From assembly GCA_021161105.1 (NCBI GenBank), contig JAGHBG010000146.1:1-15835 (forward strand): DNA of 15,835 nucleotides, in the 5' to 3' direction. This document shows positions 5,934 through 13,531 of this stretch, piece by piece. Positions within the stretch are counted from its first letter, which is position 1. Each line of letters opens with the position of its first letter. Below the pieces are notes generated by a model. That model saw nothing but the letters and a program-made list of their open reading frames with translations, was not told where the DNA came from and did not search any database. This DNA is from Thermotogaceae bacterium. Lineage in GTDB: Bacteria > Thermotogota > Thermotogae > Thermotogales > Thermotogaceae. Made by a program: the position numbers and the translations under genes.

Positions 5934-6476
5934 TTAAAAACCTCCCTTTAACTTATGCCAGGCTCTTGTAATGCCGGCTATGGTCTTTGAGTCCACAATT
6001 TCTCCTTCAAGTACCATCTTTAATGCTTCTTCAAATTTGATTCTTACAACTTCAACGAATTCGTCTTCATCAGTATCCCTTTTATTATCGACCAAATCAG
6101 TTGCCAGATAAAGATGAATTTTTTCTGTAGTAAATCCAGGAGAAGTATATATATAACCAAGATATTCCAGCCTTTGTGGGTATTTTCCAATCTCCTCCAT
6201 CAGTTCTTCCTTTGCTCTCCATTCTGGATTCTCATCGTTGGAGTCAAGCTTTCCTGCCGGGATTTCTAAAAGATGCTCCTGTACTGGGTATCTGAACTGC
6301 CTTACCATTATTATTTCGTCCTCATCTATGGGAACAGCAGCAGCTGCTCCTCTGTGTTTAACTACCTCCCTGTATGCTTCTTTGCCATTTGGGAGGCAAA
6401 CCTTATCTGTACAAACCTTAATTATTCTTCCATCAAAAACAAGATTTTCGGATATTTTCTTCTCTGTAAAATCCAT
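5934..6476 (-). CDS. Nudix hydrolase, ADP-ribose pyrophosphatase type
   Basis: Hydrolyses nucleoside diphosphate-linked compounds, most likely ADP-ribose to AMP and ribose 5-phosphate, judged from length (180 residues) and the ADPRase-type sequence around the box: VRQFRYPVQEHLLEIPAGKLD. The Nudix box spans residues 75-97. The catalytic EE pair (Glu94/Glu95) and the closing Gly are kept. The consensus Arg before the first Glu pair is Glu90 instead, and there is one extra residue between Gly75 and the first box Glu. The start ATG overlaps the stop of the upstream aminopeptidase gene (TAATG), so translation is coupled. A different NDP-sugar substrate cannot be excluded. Confidence 0.9.
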   Translation of the reverse strand: MDFTEKKISENLVFDGRIIKVCTDKVCLPNGKEAYREVVKHRGAAAAVPIDEDEIIMVRQFRYPVQEHLLEIPAGKLDSNDENPEWRAKEELMEEIGKYPQRLEYLGYIYTSPGFTTEKIHLYLATDLVDNKRDTDEDEFVEVVRIKFEEALKMVLEGEIVDSKTIAGITRAWHKLKGGF

Positions 6477-7312
6477 TAAATCATCCTTCCCATCATGCTG
6501 CCTATAGATGCCATCAGGAGAAGAGTATCAAATACCACGCTATAATCGTCATGGACAAACTTCAAGGTCCTTCCATTTATTCTTTCGACACCTGGTATTA
6601 ACTCGAGGGCATCAGCAAACTCAGTTTTGTTGGTTTCAACCTTTAACTCAACTGGAGGCTCAAAGCTGTAGATCCTCAATTCGTTTCTTTCTTTCTTCAT
6701 TGCTCTTTTTACACCCTCTTGTATTTCCCTTTTTATTCTCTTTTTTGAATAAAACCTGGACGAAAACCTCCCAAGTCCTTCTTTTGTGGATACATAAACA
6801 ATCTTGTCCAGAAAGTCTTCCACTTCTCTTTTTAATGCTTCATCTCCAACAATCATAGCTATTGGAACTCCAAGGTAACCGGCGTAGGCAGCATTTATAA
6901 GAGCTTCATTCATTCTGAGGCCATTTATCCACACATTATGAAATGTGGTGTTTGAGTAAGTGTGATCCATCAGGCCTCCAAGTGCTCCAACACCTGAATG
7001 ATAACCGAAGAATATAACTCTATCGTAGTCGCTTTCAAGCCCGGCCATCATGTATCTTTTTCTGGGGAACCCAGATATAAGTTCTATTCTTTCATCCATT
7101 TCAGTTATGGAGTATGGAATGTTATCCCCCATAGAGTGCGAATCGGATATGGTTATTTTTTCTACACGCTCGTACTCAAGTATTGGTTCTAATAACCACC
7201 GCAGCTGTTCTTCTACTTCCTTATACTTGTAATGAGGATCACCGAAGGTAACGTCTTTCCACGTGCTTATTCCTCCAGCACCTTCCATATCCACAGATAT
7301 GTAGATTTTCAT
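6476..7312 (-). CDS. dppA: M55-family D-aminopeptidase (DppA type)
   Basis: Zinc-dependent self-compartmentalising aminopeptidase of the DppA family, which removes N-terminal D-amino acids from short peptides and may recycle wall peptides. The 278 residues match the family length. Putative metal ligands are all present: Asp8 and Glu10 (VDMEGAGG), His59 (SDSHS), His105 (GYHSG) and Glu136 (NGLRMNE). His117 (MDHTYS) aligns with the catalytic His of the Bacillus subtilis enzyme. There is no signal peptide, so it is cytoplasmic. Its ATG overlaps the TGA of the B12-domain gene (ATGA), and its stop overlaps the Nudix start. No dipeptide-transport genes accompany it here, unlike the Bacillus dpp operon. 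Confidence 0.92.
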   Translation of the reverse strand: MKIYISVDMEGAGGISTWKDVTFGDPHYKYKEVEEQLRWLLEPILEYERVEKITISDSHSMGDNIPYSITEMDERIELISGFPRKRYMMAGLESDYDRVIFFGYHSGVGALGGLMDHTYSNTTFHNVWINGLRMNEALINAAYAGYLGVPIAMIVGDEALKREVEDFLDKIVYVSTKEGLGRFSSRFYSKKRIKREIQEGVKRAMKKERNELRIYSFEPPVELKVETNKTEFADALELIPGVERINGRTLKFVHDDYSVVFDTLLLMASIGSMMGRMI

Positions 7313-7716
7313 ATGGCAGCACCTGCCCTTCCTGTTATTTCTTTTATCTTTTCAATTATCACATGTAAAGGAGTCCCAGGACCAAAAACTTCCGCTATTC
7401 CCATATCTTTCAACCTTTTTGCATCGTCCGGTGGAATAATTCCTCCGACAAAAACTGGAACATCAAGTTTTTCTTCTTTCATTAAAGAGAGAAGCTTTTG
7501 ACAGATTCTCATATGAGCACCGGATAGTATGGAAAGACCAATTACATCGACATCCTCCTGTATGGCAGTTCTAACTATCTGTTCAACACTCTGGCGAAGA
7601 CCGGTGTATATAACTTCGAAGCCAGCATCTCTAAGGGCTCTTGCAACTACCTTTGCGCCTCTGTCATGGCCATCAAGGCCTGGTTTCGCCACTAAGACTC
7701 TGATCTTTTTTTCCAT
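7309..7716 (-). CDS. stand-alone cobalamin (B12)-binding subunit, methylmalonyl-CoA mutase C-terminal type
   Basis: A 135-residue flavodoxin-like domain with the B12-binding DGHDRG (Asp15, His17, Gly20), which supplies the lower cobalt ligand, plus GLSILSGAHM and FVGGIIPPDDAKRL, both typical of the small subunit of methylmalonyl-CoA mutase-like enzymes. It lacks a catalytic TIM barrel, so it must pair with a separately encoded mutase, for example a methylmalonyl-CoA or related acyl-CoA mutase elsewhere in the genome. No mutase, epimerase or MeaB-type chaperone gene is in the window. The ATG lies two bases after the alaS stop, with GGGGGG as ribosome site. A role as methyltransferase corrinoid protein is less likely because it lacks the helical cap. 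Confidence 0.9.
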   Translation of the reverse strand: MEKKIRVLVAKPGLDGHDRGAKVVARALRDAGFEVIYTGLRQSVEQIVRTAIQEDVDVIGLSILSGAHMRICQKLLSLMKEEKLDVPVFVGGIIPPDDAKRLKDMGIAEVFGPGTPLHVIIEKIKEITGRAGAAI

Positions 7717-7718
7717 TT

Positions 7719-10310
7719 CTATTCCCCCCTGATAATTCTTTCAAGTTCTACTATAGCATCATTTATTTTACCTGGGTCTTTTCCACCGGCCTGGGCGAAG
7801 TCTGGTCTTCCTCCTCCGCCTCCTCCAAGGATTTTTGCAAGTCTCCTTGCAATATTCCCTGCTTTGAATTTATCTATCATATCTTTTGTTACCTTCACAG
7901 CCAGTGAAACCTTTCCATCGGTCTTGTTGAACACAACTGCAACTCCACTTTTTATCTTTGATGCTAAAGAATCAGCGGTATTTCTCATGACATCGTTGTC
8001 AAGATCTTCTGTTACTGTATACACATATTTGATTCCATTTAATTCTTTAATCTCCGCTTGAGCTGCTGAAGATAATTGACCCATCTGAAGCTTCTTTATT
8101 TTCTTTTCAAGGTTCTTTATTTCGTCGAGGAGTTTTTTCACCTTTTCAGATAGCATGTCTTCAGGAACATCCAGCAAAAACTTTACATCTTCTATTATAT
8201 ATTCCTTTTTCCTCAAATAATTCAAAGAGTTAAAACCAGTAACAGCAACTATTCTTCTAACTCCTGCAGCTGCCGCTTCTTCTACGGTAACTTTGAACAG
8301 TCCAATGTCGCCTGTCCTTGAAACATGAGTTCCTCCGCAAAGCTCTTCGGAAAACTCTCCAACTTTTACCACCCTTACCACGTCTCCGTACTTCTCATCA
8401 AAAAGAGCCATAGCTCCTTCCTTAACAGCTTCGTCATAACTTTTTTCTTCAATGATTACAGGGATGTTTTCAAGGATAACAGAGTTCACCATATACTCTA
8501 TTTTCTCAATCTCTTCCTTACTTAAAGCTTGATAGTGGGTAAAATCGAATCTTAATCTATCAGGAGCTACCAGTGATCCTGCCTGTCTTACATGATCACC
8601 GAGGATCTTTCTAAGAGCTGCATGGAGGAGGTGGGTTGCTGTATGATTTCTCATTATTGCTTTTCTTCTTTCCACATCAACTTTGAGTATGACTTCATCA
8701 CCTTTATTGAATTTTCCCTTTTCTACCCTTACTTTATGAGCTATAACACCTTCGACAGGCTCCTTAACATCAAGTACAACAGCTCTTGCTTCTTTACTTT
8801 CCATGATCCCTGTATCCGCAACCTGCCCACCCTTTTCTGCGTAAAATGGCGTTTTTTCAACCACTACGAACCCTTCATTATCCTGGGCGAGGTTGTCTAC
8901 TTCCTTACCATCTTTAACTATTGCAATTATCCTTGAAGAGTCCTCAAATTTTTCATAACCTGTGAATGCTGTTTTCGATCTTTTTGCAACTTCCTCGTAT
9001 ACCTTTTCTTTCCTGATAAATTCAACATCGCCAAGGGCTTCTCTTGCTCTTTTTCTTTGCTCTTCCATTTTTTTGTTAAACCCTCCCATGTCTACTTCTA
9101 CTCCTTTTTCCCCGGCAATTTCAACAGTTAAATCAACTGGAAATCCATAGGTGTCGTAAAGCCTGAAGGCATCTTCTCCACTTACTTTGCCCTTATTAAG
9201 AATTTTTTCAAGGAGCGCCATACCCTGGTCGAGGGTTTTCAGGAATCTTTCTTCTTCGGCTTTCAGTATATCTTTTACAAAGTTTTTTTTCTCCACTACT
9301 TCGGGATAAATTTTTCCCATTTTTTCCACAACAGAATCAACAATTTTATAAAGAAAAGGCTTGTTCATTCCCAGTAGCTTTCCATGTCTTACGGCTCTTC
9401 TTATGATTCTTCTCAGAACATAACCTCTTCCTTCATTGGATGGGAAAACTCCTTCAGCTATAACGAATATTGAAGCTCTTATGTGATCAGCAATAACTCT
9501 TATTGAAACATCGGTTTTCTCGGACTCTCCATACTTTACCCCAACCACTTCTTCTATTTTCTTGATTATTGGAACAAAAAGATCCGTATCAAAGTTGGAT
9601 GGAACATTCTGCAGAACAGCTGCTATTCTTTCAAGTCCAGCTCCCGTGTCTATGTTCTTTTTTTCAAGAGGGTGGTAATTTCCATTTTCATCCATATAAA
9701 GCTGTGTAAAAACAAGATTCCATATTTCGAGGAATTTATCTTCATTCTCTTTGGGGTTGCAATCTTTGCAATTCGGGTCCAGAAGATAATGTATTTCAGA
9801 ATCTGGCCCACAGGGTCCAGTGGGGCCTGCAGGACCCCAGAAATTATCTTTCTTTCCCATTCTGATTATTTTATATTCGGGAAGACCTATTATATCTGAC
9901 CATATCTTATAGGCTTCCTCATCTTCCTCGTATATGGTGACCCAGAGACGCTTTTCAGGGATTTCCAGAACCTCTGTTACGAACTCCCATGCCCATTCAA
10001 TTGCTTCTCTTTTGAAGTAGTCTCCAAAGGAAAAATTACCAAGCATTTCAAAAAACGTATGGTGCCTCGGAGTTCGCCCAACGTTTTCAATATCGGTGGT
10101 TCTCAAACATTTTTGGCATGTTACTACCCTTTTGTAAACCGGCTTTACTTTGCCCCAGAATATAGGCTTGAACGGAACCATACCAGCTATTGTGAACATA
10201 AGTTGAGGATCATCAGGCACCAAAGAAGCACTTGGAAGAACTTTATGTCCTTTATTTTCAAAGAACTTCAGAAATTCCTGTCTTATCTCTTCCGACGACA
10301 AATTCCTCAT
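7719..10310 (-). CDS. alaS: alanyl-tRNA synthetase
   Basis: Charges tRNA-Ala with alanine and clears mischarged Ser/Gly-tRNA-Ala. The 863 residues contain, in order, the class II catalytic domain (RTTDIENVGRTPRHHTFFEM about 45-64; GPAGPTGPCGPDSEI about 158-172), the tRNA-recognition helices, the editing domain with HTATH (556-560) and CGGTH (654-658) zinc ligands, and the C-Ala domain with the glycine-rich run GGGGGGRPDFAQAGGKDP near residues 825-845. I use the ATG at 10308-10310, because GGGGG lies seven bases upstream; eight codons above it begin with a TTG lacking a site. The following genes through GNAT are probably cotranscribed with it. Confidence 0.98.
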   Translation of the reverse strand: MRNLSSEEIRQEFLKFFENKGHKVLPSASLVPDDPQLMFTIAGMVPFKPIFWGKVKPVYKRVVTCQKCLRTTDIENVGRTPRHHTFFEMLGNFSFGDYFKREAIEWAWEFVTEVLEIPEKRLWVTIYEEDEEAYKIWSDIIGLPEYKIIRMGKKDNFWGPAGPTGPCGPDSEIHYLLDPNCKDCNPKENEDKFLEIWNLVFTQLYMDENGNYHPLEKKNIDTGAGLERIAAVLQNVPSNFDTDLFVPIIKKIEEVVGVKYGESEKTDVSIRVIADHIRASIFVIAEGVFPSNEGRGYVLRRIIRRAVRHGKLLGMNKPFLYKIVDSVVEKMGKIYPEVVEKKNFVKDILKAEEERFLKTLDQGMALLEKILNKGKVSGEDAFRLYDTYGFPVDLTVEIAGEKGVEVDMGGFNKKMEEQRKRAREALGDVEFIRKEKVYEEVAKRSKTAFTGYEKFEDSSRIIAIVKDGKEVDNLAQDNEGFVVVEKTPFYAEKGGQVADTGIMESKEARAVVLDVKEPVEGVIAHKVRVEKGKFNKGDEVILKVDVERRKAIMRNHTATHLLHAALRKILGDHVRQAGSLVAPDRLRFDFTHYQALSKEEIEKIEYMVNSVILENIPVIIEEKSYDEAVKEGAMALFDEKYGDVVRVVKVGEFSEELCGGTHVSRTGDIGLFKVTVEEAAAAGVRRIVAVTGFNSLNYLRKKEYIIEDVKFLLDVPEDMLSEKVKKLLDEIKNLEKKIKKLQMGQLSSAAQAEIKELNGIKYVYTVTEDLDNDVMRNTADSLASKIKSGVAVVFNKTDGKVSLAVKVTKDMIDKFKAGNIARRLAKILGGGGGGRPDFAQAGGKDPGKINDAIVELERIIRGE

Positions 10311-10392
10311 GTAATTTCCCCCTTTCAATTGCAAATTCTATCATGGCTCGCTAGACATTTTATGGAATGTTTACCTCTCAAATTGATTTATT

Positions 10393-11619
10393 CTACTTTT
10401 CAAAAACACTCAAAATTACATCCAGGTATCTTTCAAGGTGAGATGTGGATAAAAATTCTTTCCTCACTTTTTCCTTTGCTTTCTCTCCCATTTCCCTCCT
10501 CAAGCTTTTATTTTTTATAAGTTCTTCGGCAGCCTCAGCAAGCTCATCTACTTTCCATCTCAAGAAACCGTTCTCTTCGTCATCTATCTGTATCTTCACC
10601 CCACCAGCAGGGCGTGCAACCACCGGGTTTCCTTTCCACATCATTTCAGATATAACAAGACCAAATCCTTCTCTTGTGGCAGTGTGAAGCCCTATTGCAG
10701 AGGCCCTTTGAATAGCGTTTACCTCTTGACTTCCTACGCCAATTAAGTTGGTAAGGAACTTTATATCATCATCGACACCAGCATACCTTAAAACCTTTTC
10801 AAAGAATATCCAACCTTCCGGGTCATCGGAAGCCATGGCAGAAATAATTGCAAGCTGTGCATCTATATTTTCTTTAACCTTTTTGTAAACATCTATGGAC
10901 GCGAATAAATCTTTCCATGGGTCAAACCTTGCTACAACAGTTATTAAAGGCTTGTTTTCGTTTATCTCAAATCTTTCAAGCACTGAATCAATGTAGGATT
11001 GCTCAAGTTCCTTATTTTTATCACTAAAAGGGTCTATGCTTGGAGGAAACTGGACTGCTTTTTCAAAAAATTCCTTCGGAAAATATTCTTCAAGATGGAA
11101 AAGTAGCTTTTCATAAGGTTCTAAAAGATTCTTAAACTTCCTCCAGAAATTTTGAAATGGACTTGAAAGGTCGATGTGGCATCTCCAGATAAGCTTTGCT
11201 TTTGTGTTCAGATACATTGGAATGGCTGCGGGTTGTGGATCATGAATTATCAGAACATCTGCATCCAGATTAAGCTTTTTAGCATTTTCTTCGTTGATTT
11301 TGAGATAATAATTCCATTCATCTTCAGTTAAATCAATCTTTGCTCCCTGGAGCATGTTGTGGAATTTTTTGGTAATTACAAAGAAGTCGTTTGGAGCTTC
11401 CATAACTTCCCATTGTGCATCAATGCCAATGGATCTCATTAGTGGTATCAATGTATACAAAAGTTCAGCCACGCCACCACCAAATGCAGTTGCGTTAACA
11501 TGAACTACTTTTAGCCCTTTTAAATTTTCAGCTTTACTTAAAATCCGCTCAGTCACAGAAGCTTCAACAACATTTTTGTAATCTTTTAAATCTTTTTTTG
11601 GAAAATCCTTCACCGTCAT
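10393..11619 (-). CDS. treT: trehalose synthase, NDP-glucose transferring (TreT, GT4)
   Basis: A 408-residue GT-B glycosyltransferase of family GT4. The TreT-specific opening KVVHVNATAFGGGVAELL (about 37-54) is followed by TKKFHNMLQG and by HDPQPAAIP, and the donor-binding half has FDPWKD, SAMASDDPEGW and the EX7E pair Glu317/Glu325 within REGFGLVISE. TreT makes trehalose from a nucleotide-glucose and glucose, and can run in reverse. Trehalose is a compatible solute and carbon reserve in Thermotogae, so this gene may serve osmotic or thermal protection or trehalose use. The ATG at 11617-11619 follows AAGGAGG. It is 24 bases after the secreted-protein gene. Confidence 0.92.
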   Translation of the reverse strand: MTVKDFPKKDLKDYKNVVEASVTERILSKAENLKGLKVVHVNATAFGGGVAELLYTLIPLMRSIGIDAQWEVMEAPNDFFVITKKFHNMLQGAKIDLTEDEWNYYLKINEENAKKLNLDADVLIIHDPQPAAIPMYLNTKAKLIWRCHIDLSSPFQNFWRKFKNLLEPYEKLLFHLEEYFPKEFFEKAVQFPPSIDPFSDKNKELEQSYIDSVLERFEINENKPLITVVARFDPWKDLFASIDVYKKVKENIDAQLAIISAMASDDPEGWIFFEKVLRYAGVDDDIKFLTNLIGVGSQEVNAIQRASAIGLHTATREGFGLVISEMMWKGNPVVARPAGGVKIQIDDEENGFLRWKVDELAEAAEELIKNKSLRREMGEKAKEKVRKEFLSTSHLERYLDVILSVFEK

Positions 11620-11643
11620 TTATATCTGCCTCCTTATTAATTA

Positions 11644-12582
11644 TTACTTTACTACAAAAGTGATTAAATCAACTCCATCTGCTCTTTGAAGGATTTCTCT
11701 CAATTCATCAAAGGACAGTTCTTCGCAGCTTTCCAGCGGCGTTTTTTCAAGAACAAATATCAATGTTTCTTTTACATTATCTTCCTCTTTATACGCCGTG
11801 AAAGAAAATGTGTATTTTCCCATTTCGACAGGCTCTGATTTTATGCACATTATGTGGTTTTTATAAATATCGAAAATATATAGGAAACCTCCTTTCTGGA
11901 TAAGAACAGTCAGGTTAACATCCTGCCCATCTTCAAATACCTTAAAATGTTCTGATGATGGTATTTGAAGATACAGATCCTTTTCAGAAATCTCATATAT
12001 TACTTTATTGTTGTAAATCAATGATTTTCTTAGCTTTCTTGCATAAACGGCTCCTTTATATTTGGCCGCTGGTATCGTTATCGTTGTGGATGTTTCATTG
12101 TTCTGGAAATATCCAATAACATCTCCATTTCTATCAAGCGCAGCGTACCAGTCACCTGGTTTTGCAGTTTTGTCAACGAAAGTGGGAAGCTTGAAAATAA
12201 GAACAAAATTCTGGAAGAAGTTTATAACACTTTCTTCTGGTGCTTTATCACCAATAAAGATTTTTTTCATCGTGGCATTTGATAGGTCATAGAATGTTAC
12301 CACGTTTTCAGAAAGTTCTATCAGGTAGTTAACATCAGGGAGCTGTGAAGTTTCCAGTTCTTTTTTTCTTAGTCCGATATCCTGCTCTTTCCATATTTCG
12401 AGTATGATTTGATAATCTTTCTTTTCAATAGGGACTATTTCATATAACTTACTTAATTTTTCCAGAAGAGAACTTTTGTAGCTCGCAGACCCTGCGACAC
12501 CTATACGTGGAACAAAAGCTTCCGAAAATGCGACAATTGCTAAAAGCATGATCGTTAAGACAAAAATGACTTTTTTATTCAC
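11644..12582 (-). CDS. secreted protein of unknown function with a DUF4384-like C-terminal half
   Basis: A 312-residue protein with an N-terminal signal peptide: basic MNKK, a hydrophobic core to about residue 18, and probable cleavage near AFSEA. There is no further membrane span, so it is likely periplasmic or outer-sheath located. About residues 215-290 (FKVFEDGQDVNLTVLIQ, then GGFLYIFDI, then a late FVLEKTP) resemble the beta-sandwich of the DUF4384 family, seen in surface or regulatory proteins. This is a fold-pattern judgement. The first 200 residues match nothing I recognise. The start is a GTG at 12580-12582 with GGAGG eight bases upstream. A TATAAT at 12603-12608 may be its -10 box. 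It leads the minus-strand run before treT. Confidence 0.75.
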   Translation of the reverse strand: MNKKVIFVLTIMLLAIVAFSEAFVPRIGVAGSASYKSSLLEKLSKLYEIVPIEKKDYQIILEIWKEQDIGLRKKELETSQLPDVNYLIELSENVVTFYDLSNATMKKIFIGDKAPEESVINFFQNFVLIFKLPTFVDKTAKPGDWYAALDRNGDVIGYFQNNETSTTITIPAAKYKGAVYARKLRKSLIYNNKVIYEISEKDLYLQIPSSEHFKVFEDGQDVNLTVLIQKGGFLYIFDIYKNHIMCIKSEPVEMGKYTFSFTAYKEEDNVKETLIFVLEKTPLESCEELSFDELREILQRADGVDLITFVVK

Positions 12583-12602
12583 TAATTTCGCCTCCGTGAT
12601 TA

Positions 12603-12608
12603 ATTATA
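12603..12608 (-). promoter_or_regulatory. possible -10 box of the secreted-protein/treT run
   Basis: A perfect TATAAT on the minus strand, 21 bases upstream of the GTG start and just above its Shine-Dalgarno. The surrounding AT-rich run (TTTAATATTAATATATAAT) offers no good -35 box, so this is a weak call. It sits in the 169-base gap between pyrH and the secreted-protein gene, which otherwise shows no gene or clear terminator. Confidence 0.35.
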
Positions 12609-12751
12609 TATTAATATTAAATAAATCTAATCGCTGCAGACTCAAAATTTTTACTCAATAACAGAGTTTTTCATTTCTACAAATTGCAATCTGTATGCTA
12701 TCCGTTTTATTGTGGCTTACAGGTTATTTTTGTTTTGCTTTTTCACATCCA

Positions 12752-13441
12752 TTATTTCGTTATTCTTGTTCCTTTTTTGACATTTAGAGCGTTGAAGCAT
12801 AAGCCTTTTTCAAAAAAGTTAAAGACAATAATATCGATACCCATTTTTTTACATAAAGTAAAAGCGTCGACATCCATTACTTTTAAATTTCTTTCTATTG
12901 CTTCATTAAAGGTTAATGTTGTGAACTTTTTTGCTTCTGGAAATTTTTTAGGATCTTTATCATATACACCATCAACTTTCGTTGCTTTTAATAAAACATC
13001 AGCTGTTATTTCTGCTGCTCTTAAAGCTGCTGCCGTATCAGTCGTGAAAAAAGGATTTGAAGTTCCCCCACCAAATATAACAACATAACCTTCTTTTAAT
13101 TTTCTATCTATTTGTTCATATTTCAAATCTTCCACTGATGGCAGGTTGGCTATATGAGATACGACTGTTGATTTTATGCCGTGCTTTTCGAAAAGTTCTT
13201 TCAGGTAAATTGCGTTCATAACTGTTGCAAGCATGCCTATTTGATCAGCCATTTTCAGGCTAATTCCTTCAATTTCCCTTCCTCGAACAAGGTTACCAGC
13301 GCCTATAACTATTCCAACTTCATGTTCATTTTCAATCAAAGATTTGACTTCATAAGCAACATGATTAGAGATCTCAGGGTCATAACCTTTTTTTCCTTCT
13401 CCACTGAGAGCCTCACCACTAAGTTTTAGAAGAACTCGCAT
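12752..13441 (-). CDS. pyrH: UMP kinase
   Basis: Phosphorylates UMP to UDP in pyrimidine biosynthesis; a hexameric bacterial amino-acid-kinase-fold enzyme. The 229 residues begin MRVLLKLSGEALSGE with Lys6 in the phosphate loop. The GAGNLVRG segment (47-54) and DQIGMLATVMNA (66-77) form the family's nucleotide and UMP site, followed by GGGTSNPFFTTDTAAALRA, and late on VDGVYDKDP. I chose the ATG at 13439-13441, because AGGGGAGG ends seven bases upstream; upstream in-frame starts reach 15 codons further but have no proper ribosome site. The stop lies 170 bases before the secreted-protein start. An extended -10 promoter is visible at 13465-13494. Confidence 0.97.
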   Translation of the reverse strand: MRVLLKLSGEALSGEGKKGYDPEISNHVAYEVKSLIENEHEVGIVIGAGNLVRGREIEGISLKMADQIGMLATVMNAIYLKELFEKHGIKSTVVSHIANLPSVEDLKYEQIDRKLKEGYVVIFGGGTSNPFFTTDTAAALRAAEITADVLLKATKVDGVYDKDPKKFPEAKKFTTLTFNEAIERNLKVMDVDAFTLCKKMGIDIIVFNFFEKGLCFNALNVKKGTRITK

Positions 13442-13464
13442 TCTCATACCTCCCCTGCCTATAT

Positions 13465-13494
13465 ATCCTACCATGAAATCAAACATGATGGTAA
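13465..13494 (-). promoter_or_regulatory. promoter of pyrH
   Basis: On the minus strand TTACCA (13489-13494) lies 18 bases before TAGGAT (13465-13470), and the -10 is preceded by TGG, the extended -10 form. The -35 half uses the same bases that form the first TGGTAAAAT box on the plus strand, so it overlaps the divergent ompH promoter. Confidence 0.55.
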
Positions 13495-13504
13495 AATGAT
13501 GGTA
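13485..13504. repeat. ATGATGGTA direct repeat in the pyrH/ompH divergent region
   Basis: Two copies of ATGATGGTA (13485-13493 and 13496-13504) lie 11 bases apart, about one helical turn, and a third related copy is inverted as TACCAT at 13469-13474. They contain the -10 boxes of both divergent promoters, so they may be operator half-sites as well as promoter elements. Confidence 0.6.
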
Positions 13505-13508
13505 GAAT
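13489..13508 (+). promoter_or_regulatory. promoter candidates of ompH, doubled extended -10 box
   Basis: Two extended -10 elements lie 11 bases apart: TGGTAAAAT (13489-13497) and TGGTAGAAT (13500-13508). The first gives a leader of about 28 bases before the GTG at 13532, with the Shine-Dalgarno AGGAGGTGAT at 13517-13526; the second leaves a leader too short to cover that site well. The -35 matches are poor. Both boxes belong to the ATGATGGTA direct repeat described separately. Confidence 0.5.
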
Positions 13509-13531
13509 ACACCAGCAGGAGGTGATTTTGG

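Noticed and set aside
10353..10368. Inverted repeat ACATT...AATGT between treT and alaS, tested as a terminator
   Set aside because: The stem is only 5 AT-rich base pairs with no T tract in the minus-strand direction, so read-through from treT to alaS is likely.
10059..10520. Plus-strand open frame of 153 codons
   Set aside because: It lies opposite alaS and treT, whose motifs are clear, has no Shine-Dalgarno, and its composition is that of a complement frame.
12652..12673. Small hairpin ACTC...GAGT followed by TTTTT on the plus strand
   Set aside because: The stem is four base pairs, and no plus-strand gene ends before it, so a terminator is not supported.
12583..12751. Looked for a small RNA or leader element in the 169-base gap after pyrH
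   Set aside because: Only an 8-base stem with one mismatch (CTGTAAGC with GCATACAG) and AT-rich sequence are present; no recognised riboswitch or tRNA fold.
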